A program made the translations under genes and the position numbers. Below the pieces are notes generated by a model, which saw nothing but the letters and a program-made list of their open reading frames with translations, was not told where the DNA came from and did not search any database. A stretch of DNA of 45,032 nt from an uncultured Lachnospiraceae bacterium. GTDB lineage: Bacteria; Bacillota; Clostridia; Lachnospirales; Lachnospiraceae. The stretch is from contig CAMXQE010000031.1 of assembly GCA_947246015.1 (NCBI GenBank), positions 1-45,032 of the forward strand, given 5' to 3'. Shown here one piece after another: positions 7,324-15,980 of this stretch. Numbering within the stretch: position 1 is the stretch's first letter; each line of letters starts with the position of its first letter.

Positions 7324-8511
7324 ATGATTTGGTATCCTTATGAACAGATGAAAACAATGAAACAGCCATACAGAATCGTGGATGCAGAGGGAGTTTATTT
7401 ATATACGGAAGACCAGAAGTTAATTGACTCGGTTTCTTCCTGGTGGTGTATGATTCACGGGTATAAGCATCCGGTGCTGACGGAAGCGATAAAAAAACAG
7501 GCAGACCGCTTTTCTCATGTGATGCTGGGCGGTCTGACCCATGACCCGGTACTCCGGCTGTCGGAGAAATTGCAGGATTTTCTGCCGGAGGATTTGGATT
7601 ACTGTTTTTTTTCCGATTCGGGGAGTGTTGCGGTAGAAGTGGCGTTAAAAATGGCATTACAGTTTAATACTAACAGAGGAAGCGGCAGGGATATGGTGCT
7701 GTCACTGGAACATGCCTACCACGGGGATACGTTTAAGACGATGGAAGTGGGGGACGATGAAGATTATCATTTTGCTTTTGAGGAGAAAAAGGACGTCGTA
7801 CATATTCCGACAAAAATCGAGGCGCTGGAGGAAGCGTTTGACAAGTACCATGACCGGTTTTATTGCTTTATTGTGGAACCGCTGCTGCAGGGAGCAGGTG
7901 GTATGCGGATGTATGATGCGGCTTTTTTGAAGCGTGCGAGGGAATTATGCGATAGATATGATGTACTTCTGATTTTTGATGAAGTGGCAACCGGATTCGG
8001 GCGGACAGGGAACCGGTTCGTGGCGGATTTAGTATGTCCGGATATTCTTGTGCTTGGCAAGGCGCTGACCGGAGGGTATATCGGCCATGCGGTAACCGTG
8101 GCGAATCATAAGGTATTTCAGGGCTTTTACAGCGATGATGGCAGACAAGCGCTGATGCACGGCCCTACATTTATGGGAAATGCACTGGCATGTAGTGTGG
8201 CGCTTAAGTCCATAGAGTTGTTTGAAAAAGATAATTATATGGAAAAGATACGGAACATTGAAGCGGTTACACGGCGGGAGATGGAAGGGTTTGAGGACCC
8301 GCAGGTAAAAGAAGTGCGGATGATGGGAGGCTGCGTCTGTGTGGAAGTACATGACGGGGCAGTGCTGAGAGGTTTCCAGCAGTTCGCTTATGAAAGGGGT
8401 GTGTTCAGCCGCCCGTTCCTTAAGTATATGTATGCTATGGTTCCTTATGTCATAAAGGAGGAAGAACTGGTGCGGGTGTTGGATGTGATGAAGGCGTGGT
8501 TTCGAAAGTAA
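7324..8511 (+). CDS. bioA: Adenosylmethionine-8-amino-7-oxononanoate aminotransferase
   Basis: BioA is a class III PLP aminotransferase that converts KAPA to 7,8-diaminopelargonate, using S-adenosylmethionine as amino donor in most bacteria. WYPYEQM at the N-terminus and the SVSSWWCMIHGYKHP motif are typical of BioA rather than of ornithine-type aminotransferases. FSDSGSVAVEVALKMA, LIFDEVATGFGRTG and the PLP lysine Lys246 (VLGKALTGG) are intact. At 395 residues it is on the short side of the family. It is the last gene of the operon; a terminator follows. No bioF is next to it, so KAPA must come from elsewhere in the genome or from outside. Confidence 0.93.
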   Translation: MIWYPYEQMKTMKQPYRIVDAEGVYLYTEDQKLIDSVSSWWCMIHGYKHPVLTEAIKKQADRFSHVMLGGLTHDPVLRLSEKLQDFLPEDLDYCFFSDSGSVAVEVALKMALQFNTNRGSGRDMVLSLEHAYHGDTFKTMEVGDDEDYHFAFEEKKDVVHIPTKIEALEEAFDKYHDRFYCFIVEPLLQGAGGMRMYDAAFLKRARELCDRYDVLLIFDEVATGFGRTGNRFVADLVCPDILVLGKALTGGYIGHAVTVANHKVFQGFYSDDGRQALMHGPTFMGNALACSVALKSIELFEKDNYMEKIRNIEAVTRREMEGFEDPQVKEVRMMGGCVCVEVHDGAVLRGFQQFAYERGVFSRPFLKYMYAMVPYVIKEEELVRVLDVMKAWFRK

Positions 8512-8537
8512 AGAGAGGAAAATAGCAGGAATTTAAG

Positions 8538-8577
8538 AGAAATGCGGGCAGGATTTGTGGAACGCATTTCTTTTTTA
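8538..8577 (+). terminator. Terminator of the bio operon
   Basis: AGAAATGCG (8538-8546) and CGCATTTCT (8563-8571) form a stem that runs straight into a T tract. Confidence 0.85.
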
Positions 8578-8606
8578 TTGTAGCAGACGGAAATTTTCAG
8601 TATAAT
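8578..8606 (+). promoter_or_regulatory. Possible promoter of the glycerol cluster
   Basis: A perfect TATAAT (8601-8606) has a weak TTGTAG hexamer 17 bp upstream. It lies just after the bio terminator and about 110 bp before the first glycerol gene. Confidence 0.45.
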
Positions 8607-8717
8607 AAAAATAAGCATGGTAATAGTCCGGTTAAATGCTGAACTGTTACTAAGCTTGAAAAATAAGATAGAGAATGAAACGGAACGAATCAGGAAGCAT
8701 AGGAGAGAGGGATTGTG

Positions 8718-10241
8718 ATGTATGATGTGATTATCATAGGAGCGGGGGTAAGCGGCTGTGCGATTGCGAGGGAATTGTCAAGATATGACATGAGTGTCGC
8801 TGTGTTGGAGCGGGCTTCCGATGTCTGTGAGGGAACTTCCAAAGCGAACAGCGGAATTGTACATGCCGGATATGATGCGGAGCCGGGAACGAAGAAAGCG
8901 CTTTTGAATATACAGGGAAGCCGTCAGATGGAGGCGTTATCGAAAGAACTGGATTTCCCGTATAAGAGAAATGGCTCCCTTGTGCTTTGCTTTGAAGAAA
9001 GCGACAGGGGGAAATTGCAGGAATTGCTGGATAAAGGGCGGAAAAACGGCGTGGGGGGTCTACGCATGATAGAAAAAGAAGAGCTGCGGAAATTGGAGCC
9101 GAATATTTCGGAACATGTAGCGGCTGCTTTGTATGCGCCTACAGGGGGAATTGTATGTCCCTTTGGGCTGACGATTGCCCTGGCAGAAAATGCCTGTGTC
9201 AACGGTGTGGAATTTCATTTGAACACGGAAGTGCTCAGTGTGGAAAAAATGAAAAAGAAAGACGAGACAAATGCAGAGCCGGAAGCAGAAACAGAATCAG
9301 AAAAAGAAATAGAGACAGAAATTGAATTGAAAACAAAAACAGGATATCGCCTAAAGACGTCGAAAGGAGTATTTGAAACCCGGATGGTGGTAAATGCCGC
9401 AGGAGTATATGCCGACGTATTTCACAATATGGTCAGCGGCCGGAAACTGCACATTACGCCGCGGAAAGGGGAATACTGCCTGTTTGATAAGACCGTGGGG
9501 GATTATGTGTCGCATACGGTCTTCCAACTGCCGACTAAATACGGCAAAGGTGTGCTGGTGACGCCGACAGTGCACGGGAATCTGCTGATAGGCCCTACTG
9601 CGGAGGATATCGGGGATAAGGAGGGTGTGAATACTACGGCAGGAGGATTGGACGATGTGTTGAAACGCGGGGGACTAAGCGTGGAGAAGGTGCCGTTTGG
9701 AAAAGTAATTACCTCTTTTGCCGGACTTCGAGCCCATGAGGATGGGGAGGATTTTGTGATTGGAGAGCCGGAAGATGCGGAAGGATTTTTCGATGTGGCA
9801 GGTATCGAGTCGCCGGGGCTTACCTGTGCGCCGGCAATCGGGGAGTATGTGGCGGAACTGATACGGAAACGTATGCCTGCCCCGAAGAAAAAGAATTTTA
9901 TTGCAAAGAGAGAAGGGATTCCTTCCGTGGCTTTGGCAGACGGGGCAAAACGGCAGGAACTGATTCAAAAAAATCCGGCGTATGCCAATGTTATCTGCCG
10001 CTGTGAACTGGTGACAGAGGGAGAAATCATGGATGCCATTCACAGACCTTTGGGAGCAACTACTTTAGACGGAATCAAACGCCGTACCAGAGCCGGAATG
10101 GGAAGGTGTCAGGCTGGCTTCTGTGCACCGAAGACCGTGGAGATACTGGCGAGGGAATTGGGCAGAGATATGGGGGAAATCAGAAAAGCCGGAGGAGAAT
10201 CAGGATTTCTGACCGGATATACGAAGACCGTGGAAAATTGA
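8718..10241 (+). CDS. GlpA-like FAD-dependent dehydrogenase with C-terminal [2Fe-2S] (BFD-type) domain
   Basis: Probable anaerobic glycerol-3-phosphate dehydrogenase subunit, oxidising G3P to dihydroxyacetone phosphate. The N-terminus has the FAD motif IIGAGVSGCAIARELSRYD; a DAO-type fold follows, with NSGIVHAGYD and AGVYAD. The C-terminus is a BFD-like cluster domain with Cys427, Cys429, Cys464 and Cys469. Residues about 175-212 are a Lys/Glu-rich low-complexity insert that is unlikely to be part of the core fold. ATG 8718, with GAGAGG 7 bp upstream, is preferred over GTG 8715. The gene for a GlpB-like partner follows, with a DUF1667 protein and glycerol kinase further on, the usual set in clostridia. 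Substrate specificity is inferred from this context. Confidence 0.85.
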   Translation: MYDVIIIGAGVSGCAIARELSRYDMSVAVLERASDVCEGTSKANSGIVHAGYDAEPGTKKALLNIQGSRQMEALSKELDFPYKRNGSLVLCFEESDRGKLQELLDKGRKNGVGGLRMIEKEELRKLEPNISEHVAAALYAPTGGIVCPFGLTIALAENACVNGVEFHLNTEVLSVEKMKKKDETNAEPEAETESEKEIETEIELKTKTGYRLKTSKGVFETRMVVNAAGVYADVFHNMVSGRKLHITPRKGEYCLFDKTVGDYVSHTVFQLPTKYGKGVLVTPTVHGNLLIGPTAEDIGDKEGVNTTAGGLDDVLKRGGLSVEKVPFGKVITSFAGLRAHEDGEDFVIGEPEDAEGFFDVAGIESPGLTCAPAIGEYVAELIRKRMPAPKKKNFIAKREGIPSVALADGAKRQELIQKNPAYANVICRCELVTEGEIMDAIHRPLGATTLDGIKRRTRAGMGRCQAGFCAPKTVEILARELGRDMGEIRKAGGESGFLTGYTKTVEN

Positions 10242-10293
10242 GCAGATATAAAAACATCAGCCGGGAACAGTTTATGACTGAGAAGCAGGAGGA

Positions 10294-10360
10294 TGGAATA
10301 AACGGAAATGGATGGAAATGAACTGGAATGGATGAGAAGGAACCGGAATGAGTGGAATAA
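10294..10360 (+). repeat. GGAAT-rich short-period repeat before the GlpB-like gene
   Basis: GGAAT or GGAAA pentamers recur at roughly 10-bp steps (10294, 10304, 10314, 10325, 10345, 10354) in an otherwise purine-rich spacer. A similar, more regular array precedes the esterase gene at 34.3 kb. Confidence 0.6.
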
Positions 10361-10374
10361 GAGCGAGGTGCGGC

Positions 10375-11778
10375 ATGAAGAAAAAAGTTGACCTGTTAGT
10401 GGTGGGCGGCGGTCCGGCAGGACTGGCGGCTGCGGTGGCGGCAAGGGAAGCCGGAATAAAAAGTGAGGACATTTTAATTGTGGAGCGGGATGGAGAGCTG
10501 GGAGGGATTCTGAACCAGTGCATTCACAATGGGTTCGGTCTCCATACGTTTAAGGAGGAGCTGACCGGGCCGGAATATGCGGCGAGATATGCCGAAAAAG
10601 TATATGCTGCGGAAATACCTTATCTGCTTCACACGATTGTAGTAGATATTAGTGAAGGAGAAGGCACGGAAGAAAAAGATTCTGCTAATATGGAATCCGT
10701 GTCAGTAATAACAGATGAAAAAAATGAGAATGACAACTGTGTCAATAAGATAAAATATGTGACAGCCATGAACAAGACCGAAGGATTATTCACGGTGGAA
10801 GCAAAAGCCGTGATTTTAGCTATGGGATGCAGGGAGCGTTCGCGGGGGGCATTAAATATTCCGGGCTACCGACCGGCTGGGATTTATTCGGCGGGAACAG
10901 CGCAGCGTTATGTGAATATTGAGGGCAGGATGCCGGGAAAAGAAGTTGTAATTTTAGGCTCTGGTGACATTGGGCTGATTATGGCACGGCGTATGACATT
11001 GGAAGGGGCAAAAGTAAAGTTGGTTGCGGAGCTGATGCCTTATTCCGGCGGGCTGAAAAGGAATATCGTACAGTGTCTGGACGATTTCGGAATTCCTTTA
11101 AAACTCAGCCATACGATTATTGATATTGACGGAAAAGAACGGGTGAAAGGAGTTACCGTGGCGCAGGTGGATGAAAACCGCAAGCCTGTCGCCGGAACAG
11201 AGGAATATATCAGTTGTGATACGCTGCTGCTTTCCTGCGGGCTGATACCGGAAAATGAATTGTCTGCCGGATTGGGCGTGGCTTTACATCCGGTGACTGC
11301 AGGACCGGTGGTAAACGAGAGCCTGGAAACGAATGTGGAAGGTGTATTTGCCTGCGGAAATGTGCTTCATGTACATGATTTGGTGGATTATGTGTCGGAG
11401 GAAGCGGAGAACGCGGGAAGAAATGCAGCGGAGTATATAATGTGCAGGCTGCCGGAGAATACACAGGCTGGAAAGCAGGGAAAAAAACAGGAAGAAAATG
11501 TTTCGCGGCATATTGAAATAAAGACGGGCGGCGGGGTGCGTTATACCGTACCGTCCATGCTTCGGTTAGAATATATGCAGGAGGAGCAGGTCATTCGTTT
11601 CCGGGTAGGAGATGTGTACCGGAATGCAGTACTGGCAGTTTATTTTGATGACATACCTGTCATGCGCATAAATAAAAAAGTGATGGCGCCGGGGGAAATG
11701 GAGCAGGTGAAATTGAAAAAAGCGAAGATTGAGGATTATCCGGAACTGAAGGAAATCCGGATTACTGTAGAGAATTGA
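10375..11778 (+). CDS. GlpB-like NAD(P)/FAD-dependent oxidoreductase
   Basis: This flavoprotein of the pyridine-nucleotide-disulfide oxidoreductase fold is the usual partner of the GlpA-like protein in clostridial glycerol clusters. It has an FAD motif VVGGGPAGLAAA at residues 9-20, GGILNQCIHNGFG, the AMGCRERSRG segment, and a second dinucleotide-binding motif ILGSGDIGLIMARR. ACGNVLHVHDLVDYV near the C-terminus is the FAD-contact region. Residues about 95-137 are an acidic, low-complexity insert in the same kind of loop as in the preceding gene. ATG 10375 is preferred because GAGGTG precedes it; an in-frame ATG lies at 10348. A decayed dinD follows. Confidence 0.85.
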   Translation: MKKKVDLLVVGGGPAGLAAAVAAREAGIKSEDILIVERDGELGGILNQCIHNGFGLHTFKEELTGPEYAARYAEKVYAAEIPYLLHTIVVDISEGEGTEEKDSANMESVSVITDEKNENDNCVNKIKYVTAMNKTEGLFTVEAKAVILAMGCRERSRGALNIPGYRPAGIYSAGTAQRYVNIEGRMPGKEVVILGSGDIGLIMARRMTLEGAKVKLVAELMPYSGGLKRNIVQCLDDFGIPLKLSHTIIDIDGKERVKGVTVAQVDENRKPVAGTEEYISCDTLLLSCGLIPENELSAGLGVALHPVTAGPVVNESLETNVEGVFACGNVLHVHDLVDYVSEEAENAGRNAAEYIMCRLPENTQAGKQGKKQEENVSRHIEIKTGGGVRYTVPSMLRLEYMQEEQVIRFRVGDVYRNAVLAVYFDDIPVMRINKKVMAPGEMEQVKLKKAKIEDYPELKEIRITVEN

Positions 11779-11874
11779 TGATTTTTGATTTAAATTTGGG
11801 GGACTGTGAATCTGATGCAAAGTCTGAGTCTGTACGGGCCTGATTTCGGGAGAATAAATGAAGCGGAGAAGAAT

Positions 11875-12556
11875 ATGAGTCAAATAAAAGATAGAGAATA
11901 TAAAAGGTTTGAAGATATAAGGCATACCAGAAATGACGGAAGTGAGTTTTGGTCAGCCAGAGAGCTGGCAGCTGCATTGGATTACAGTAAATGGGAAAAT
12001 TTTCATAAAGTAATGAAACGAGCTATGATTGCCTGTGAAAACAGTGGTCATATTATTGCAGACGATTTTCCTGAGGTCAGGAAAATCGTAAGTGCCGGTG
12101 CGGCAAGTAAACCTGTTAAAGATTATGAGCTTACTCGTTATGCCTGCTATCTGATTGTGCAGAATGGTGATCCACGTAAAGAGATCATTGCTCTTGGACA
12201 GACGTATTTTGCAATTCAAACCTATCGTCAGGAAGTGGCAGACCATTTTAACGAATTGGACGAAGACCGGAGGCGTTTAGTAGTGCGCGGAGACATTAAG
12301 CAGTGGAATCAGCTTCTTGCAGAAACAGCACATGATGCCGGTGTTATTACAAATGAAGAATTTGCAATTTTTCAAAATGCGGGATATATGGGATTGTATG
12401 GTGGGCAGGGAAGTTCGTGGCGCAATTGAAAAGATAGGAGGTACAATGCCAGAGGATTTGCCGACTCCGGAAAAAAGTATCCGGCAAATAGAAAAAGAGC
12501 AGCTTGCCCGATTGAAAGAAAAAGCGAGGGCAGGAAAACTGATGCTCGATGAATGA
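11875..12556 (+). pseudogene. dinD: dinD (DNA-damage-inducible protein D) remnant, internal deletion and frameshift
   Basis: The first 185 codons match DinD closely: FEDIRHTRNDGSEFWSARELA, the SRYACYLIVQNGDP-like segment, GQTYFAIQTYRQE and FAIFQNAGYMGLYGG. Reading then leaves frame and stops at 12429. The DinD C-terminus continues in another frame from about 12390 (VGREVRGAIEKIGGTMPEDLP) to 12556. Compared with the E. coli protein as I recall it, about 70 residues between GLYGG and the GREVR segment are gone. The join lies in GGTGGGC, which could be read as the end of one side or the start of the other, so a deletion at a short repeat is plausible. The start at 11875 has GGAGA 5 bp upstream. 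Confidence 0.85.
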
Positions 12557-12610
12557 AAATAGTGATTGTATGTATACAGAAAAGAAAATCAAGTAGGAGG
12601 ATCAACAGAA

Positions 12611-12990
12611 ATGGTGGCACCTTGCTTAAAGAAAGGCGGATTGATTGGAATATGTTCACCGAGCTATATTGCTGAGTACGAAGAATACCAAGTAATATTT
12701 TATTTTTGGAAGATTATGAAGGATTCGGCGGGGTAGATTATGTGAGCGCCATGCTTTCCCATATCGAGCAGACGGATTTTATCCATTGTGTGACGGGACT
12801 GGTGTTCGGCCATTATTCGGAAAAGGAACAGCCGCACCTGCTAAACCGGCTGAAAAGACTGGGGGAACGATATGGGATTCCGGTGGTATATTGTGATGAT
12901 TTCGGACACGGCTACGGGAACCATGCAATTTTGCCCATTGGATGCATGGCACGGCTGGATACGGAGCAGGGAACCCTTTGCTATCCGTAA
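12611..12990 (+). pseudogene. S66 LD-carboxypeptidase remnant, internal deletion and frameshift
   Basis: The start MVAPCLKKGGLIGICSPSYI, behind GTAGGAGG, is the N-terminus of muramoyltetrapeptide carboxypeptidases (family S66). After about 27 codons the sequence jumps, and that frame ends at 12736. In a second frame, from about 12694, the S66 C-terminus follows: NILFLEDYEGF, VTGLVFGHYSE and YCDDFGHGYGNHAILPIG, ending at 12990. Roughly 180 residues, including the nucleophile-serine region, are missing. It cannot encode an active enzyme. It sits with the dinD remnant between genes of the glycerol cluster. Confidence 0.85.
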
Positions 12991-13075
12991 GCATTCTGTT
13001 GGAACGGATGCAAAAGAGAGGATAAGGAATGCGGATGCAGGGCGGAGAAAAGGAAGAATGGAGGAGATGTGTAGA

Positions 13076-13519
13076 ATGGGAGAGGGCATGGAAATGGTAA
13101 AAGCTTCGGAAACGGGAAAAGAGGCAGAAACGGGAATGCGTGCGAAAACAGAAAAGAGTGAGCTGGTGTGTATCCGCTGTCCCATCGGTTGTATGATAAC
13201 AGTGGAGAACAATCCGGACGGGACGCTGCACATTACAGGCAACACATGTAACAGGGGAGCGGAATATGCCGAAAAGGAATTGACGAATCCCACAAGAATC
13301 GTAACATCTACGGTGCGAATCCGCAACGGGAAACAGTCTGTAGTATCGGTGAAAACAAAGGAAGATATTCCGAAAGGGAAAATCATGGAATGTATGGAAG
13401 CAATAAAAAGTGTGGAGCTGGAAGCGCCTGTCCATATTGGGGATGTGGCATTGGCGGATGTGGCCGGAACAGGTGTGGATATGGTAGTGACAAAAGATGT
13501 AGAGATGGCAACGGCGTAA
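13076..13519 (+). CDS. DUF1667 cysteine-rich protein of the glycerol cluster
   Basis: The protein has the DUF1667 features: [12 protein letters not shown] near residue 36, [20 protein letters not shown], then TVRIRNG and [15 protein letters not shown]. Members of this family accompany GlpA/GlpB-like flavoproteins in clostridia, and the cysteines suggest a metal or Fe-S role that has not been shown. The start is uncertain: GGAGGA at 13060-13065 favours ATG 13076, but 13058 and 13088 are in frame. The first about 30 residues are charged and probably not part of the domain. Glycerol kinase follows 58 bp later. Confidence 0.85.
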   Translation: MGEGMEMVKASETGKEAETGMRAKTEKSELVCIRCPIGCMITVENNPDGTLHITGNTCNRGAEYAEKELTNPTRIVTSTVRIRNGKQSVVSVKTKEDIPKGKIMECMEAIKSVELEAPVHIGDVALADVAGTGVDMVVTKDVEMATA

Positions 13520-13577
13520 TAGACATATACCGCGCAAGCGGTTATTACGGGGATTGATTTCGGAAGGGAGAGAGTAT

Positions 13578-15095
13578 ATGGCAAAGTATATGATGGCATT
13601 GGATCAGGGGACGACCAGCTCGCGCTGTATTTTATTTGATAAAGAAGGAAAAATTCTGAGCATGGCACAGAAGGAATTTACCCAGCTATATCCGAATCCC
13701 GGCTGGGTGGAGCACAATCCGATGGAAATCTGGTCTTCCCAGCTTGCGGTGGCAACGGAAGCAATGGCTATCCTGGGGGCGGCGGCAGAGGATATCAGCG
13801 GTATCGGGATTACAAACCAGCGGGAAACTACAATTGTATGGGACAAAAATACGGGAGTTCCGGTTTACAATGCGATTGTATGGCAGTGCCGCAGGACAGC
13901 GGCGCAGGTGGATGCGCTGAAAAAGGAAGGATATGGGGAAATCATACGGAGAAAAACAGGATTGGTGCCGGATGCTTATTTTTCTGCTACGAAAATAGCA
14001 TGGATTCTGGAGCATGTGGAGGGCGCGAGGGAACGTGCCGAAAGGGGGGAGCTGTTATTCGGGACGGTGGATAGCTGGCTCATATGGAACCTGACGAAAG
14101 GAGCGGTACATGTCACCGATTATACCAACGCATCCCGTACCATGCTATATAACATCCATGAACTTTGCTGGGATGAAGAACTGCTGGAAAAGCTGCGGAT
14201 TCCGGGAAAGATGCTGCCAGAGGTAAAACCTTCCAGTTACGTCTATGGCTATACGGATGCAGGGGTGCTGGGCGGCAACATTCCCATAGCGGGAGCGGCA
14301 GGGGACCAGCAGGCTGCACTGTTCGGTCAGTGCTGTTTTGAAAAAGGACAGGTGAAAAATACATACGGCACCGGTTGCTTTCTTCTAATGCATACCGGAG
14401 AAAAGGCGATTCGTTCGGGCAACGGACTGCTGACCACTATTGCGGCAGGCAGCGGCGATAAAATCGAGTATGCACTGGAAGGCAGCGTATTTGTAGCAGG
14501 CGCGGCAGTTCAATGGCTGCGGGACGAAATGCGGATGATAAAAAATGCTGCCCAGTCCGAAGAATATGCGGATGTGGTGAAGGACACCGCCGGAGTGTAT
14601 ATTGTTCCGGCATTTGCGGGACTTGGCGCGCCTTACTGGAACCAGTACGCAAGGGGAACGGTGACGGGAATCACAAGGGGGTGTCGGAAGGAGCATTTTA
14701 TACGGGCGGCATTGGAGTCTGTTGCCTATCAGACGGCGGATGTACTGCGGGCGATGGAGGAAGATACGGGAATCCGTTTAAAGGAATTAAAGGTGGACGG
14801 CGGCGCCAGCGCCAATAATTTTCTGATGAAATTTCAGGCGGGCATCATAGATGCGGTGGTGCACCGCCCAAAGTGCATTGAAACAACAGCATTGGGAGCG
14901 GCTTATCTGGCAGGGCTTGCCACCGGGTATTATAAGGATAAAGAGGAGATATGCGCCAACTGGCAGTTAGGCAGAACCTTTGAACCTTCCATAGCAGAGG
15001 AGGATAGGAAAGCGCTGCTAAAGGGGTGGAAGCGGGCAGTAGATTGTGCGCTGGCTTATTCCGATGGTGAAACGCCGGCGGCGGATGATGTGTAA
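13578..15095 (+). CDS. glpK: Glycerol kinase
   Basis: GlpK phosphorylates glycerol to glycerol-3-phosphate, the substrate of the flavoproteins encoded upstream. The 505-residue protein has the FGGY-kinase motifs: LDQGTTSSR at the N-terminus, [44 protein letters not shown] and [16 protein letters not shown]. Length and motifs are normal. AAGGGAGAGAG precedes ATG 13578, so the longer frame from 13554 is rejected. A glycerol facilitator gene is not seen. Confidence 0.95.
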   Translation: MAKYMMALDQGTTSSRCILFDKEGKILSMAQKEFTQLYPNPGWVEHNPMEIWSSQLAVATEAMAILGAAAEDISGIGITNQRETTIVWDKNTGVPVYNAIVWQCRRTAAQVDALKKEGYGEIIRRKTGLVPDAYFSATKIAWILEHVEGARERAERGELLFGTVDSWLIWNLTKGAVHVTDYTNASRTMLYNIHELCWDEELLEKLRIPGKMLPEVKPSSYVYGYTDAGVLGGNIPIAGAAGDQQAALFGQCCFEKGQVKNTYGTGCFLLMHTGEKAIRSGNGLLTTIAAGSGDKIEYALEGSVFVAGAAVQWLRDEMRMIKNAAQSEEYADVVKDTAGVYIVPAFAGLGAPYWNQYARGTVTGITRGCRKEHFIRAALESVAYQTADVLRAMEEDTGIRLKELKVDGGASANNFLMKFQAGIIDAVVHRPKCIETTALGAAYLAGLATGYYKDKEEICANWQLGRTFEPSIAEEDRKALLKGWKRAVDCALAYSDGETPAADDV

Positions 15096-15233
15096 CAGTT
15101 CGGCTTTTGGCCGTATTGTCCGTATTGTTATAATTAAGTCTTGCGGAAAACTGAAAAGGAAACGGTGAATAGAGGCATTTGACTGTTGCCGAAATCGGAA
15201 TTGATAAAAGAGAAAGGGAAAAGGTAAAACGAG

Positions 15234-15866
15234 ATGGAACATAAAGCAGACAGGAAAAAATTTACTGCTGTCAGAAAAGTGACAGATAATCCTTTTTTTA
15301 ATCTGTATGAAATGGATGCGCTGACAAACAGCGGGAAACCGTTCGGATATTATTTCGGCTCAAGAAATGATGAAGCTCATATTAAGCTGAAAACAAAAGC
15401 ATTGAATGTGGAGGGAATTGTGATATACCCGGTGCTGAAGGAAGAACCTGACAGGATTGTCATAATTCGTCAGTACCGCTATCCGCTGGATGCTTATCTC
15501 TATGAGCTTCCTGCCGGGCTGGTAGATGGAGGGGAAACCCCGGCACAGGCGGCAATCCGTGAAATGAAAGAAGAAACGGGGCTGGATTTTGAAGTATACG
15601 AGGGCGGCAATCCGGCTTTCCGCAGACCGTTCTTTATGGGAGCAGGTTTCACGGATGAGTGTTCGGCAGCAGTTTTCGGTTATGCGCATGGGAATATTAC
15701 CGACCGTTATCTGGAGGACAGTGAGAGCATACAGGTGCTTTTGGCGGATAAGAAAGAGGCGCTGCGGATTTTGCAGGAGGAGAGGGTTTCGCTCCGGTGT
15801 GCTTATCTTCTGATGCAGTTTCTGCATAGTGAACCGGAGCGGCCTTTTGCCTTTCTGCACTCTTGA
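15234..15866 (+). CDS. NUDIX hydrolase, ADP-ribose pyrophosphatase-like
   Basis: The Nudix box spans residues 95-117 (GLVDGGE, then REMKEETGL) and is complete. The preceding RQYRYPLDAYLYELPAG is the pattern of ADP-ribose pyrophosphatases (NudF type), so ADP-ribose or another sugar nucleotide is the probable substrate. It appears to be transcribed alone or with the lipoprotein gene 114 bp downstream. A 29-nt repeat begins directly at its stop codon. Confidence 0.88.
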   Translation: MEHKADRKKFTAVRKVTDNPFFNLYEMDALTNSGKPFGYYFGSRNDEAHIKLKTKALNVEGIVIYPVLKEEPDRIVIIRQYRYPLDAYLYELPAGLVDGGETPAQAAIREMKEETGLDFEVYEGGNPAFRRPFFMGAGFTDECSAAVFGYAHGNITDRYLEDSESIQVLLADKKEALRILQEERVSLRCAYLLMQFLHSEPERPFAFLHS

Positions 15867-15895
15867 TTTCCGCGAGCAATGAGGAAAATAGCCAT
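15867..15895. repeat. 29-nt dispersed repeat, copy 1
   Basis: The element begins with the first base after the NUDIX stop codon and matches 40120-40148 at 27 of 29 positions. Its core reads AATGAGGAAAATAGCCAT. The ATG inside it (15879) opens a frame that runs into the lipoprotein gene. Confidence 0.8.
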
Positions 15896-15980
15896 AAAAA
15901 TGACAAAGGCATTGATTTGTGAAGCGGCGGCTTTGTTTTGGCTGTTTTGTATGAAGGATACGGAGAAAGACAGGTGCTTT

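Noticed and set aside
12317..12556. Separate 79-codon gene
   Set aside because: Its C-terminal half is the tail of DinD (GGTMPEDLPTPEKSI) and its first part is the wrong frame of the upstream dinD segment, so it is one pseudogene, not a new gene.
11875..12990. Prophage or mobile-island insertion in the glycerol cluster
   Set aside because: DinD has a BRO-like N-terminus seen in phages, but there are no integrase, phage structural or attachment sequences; two decayed genes are not enough.
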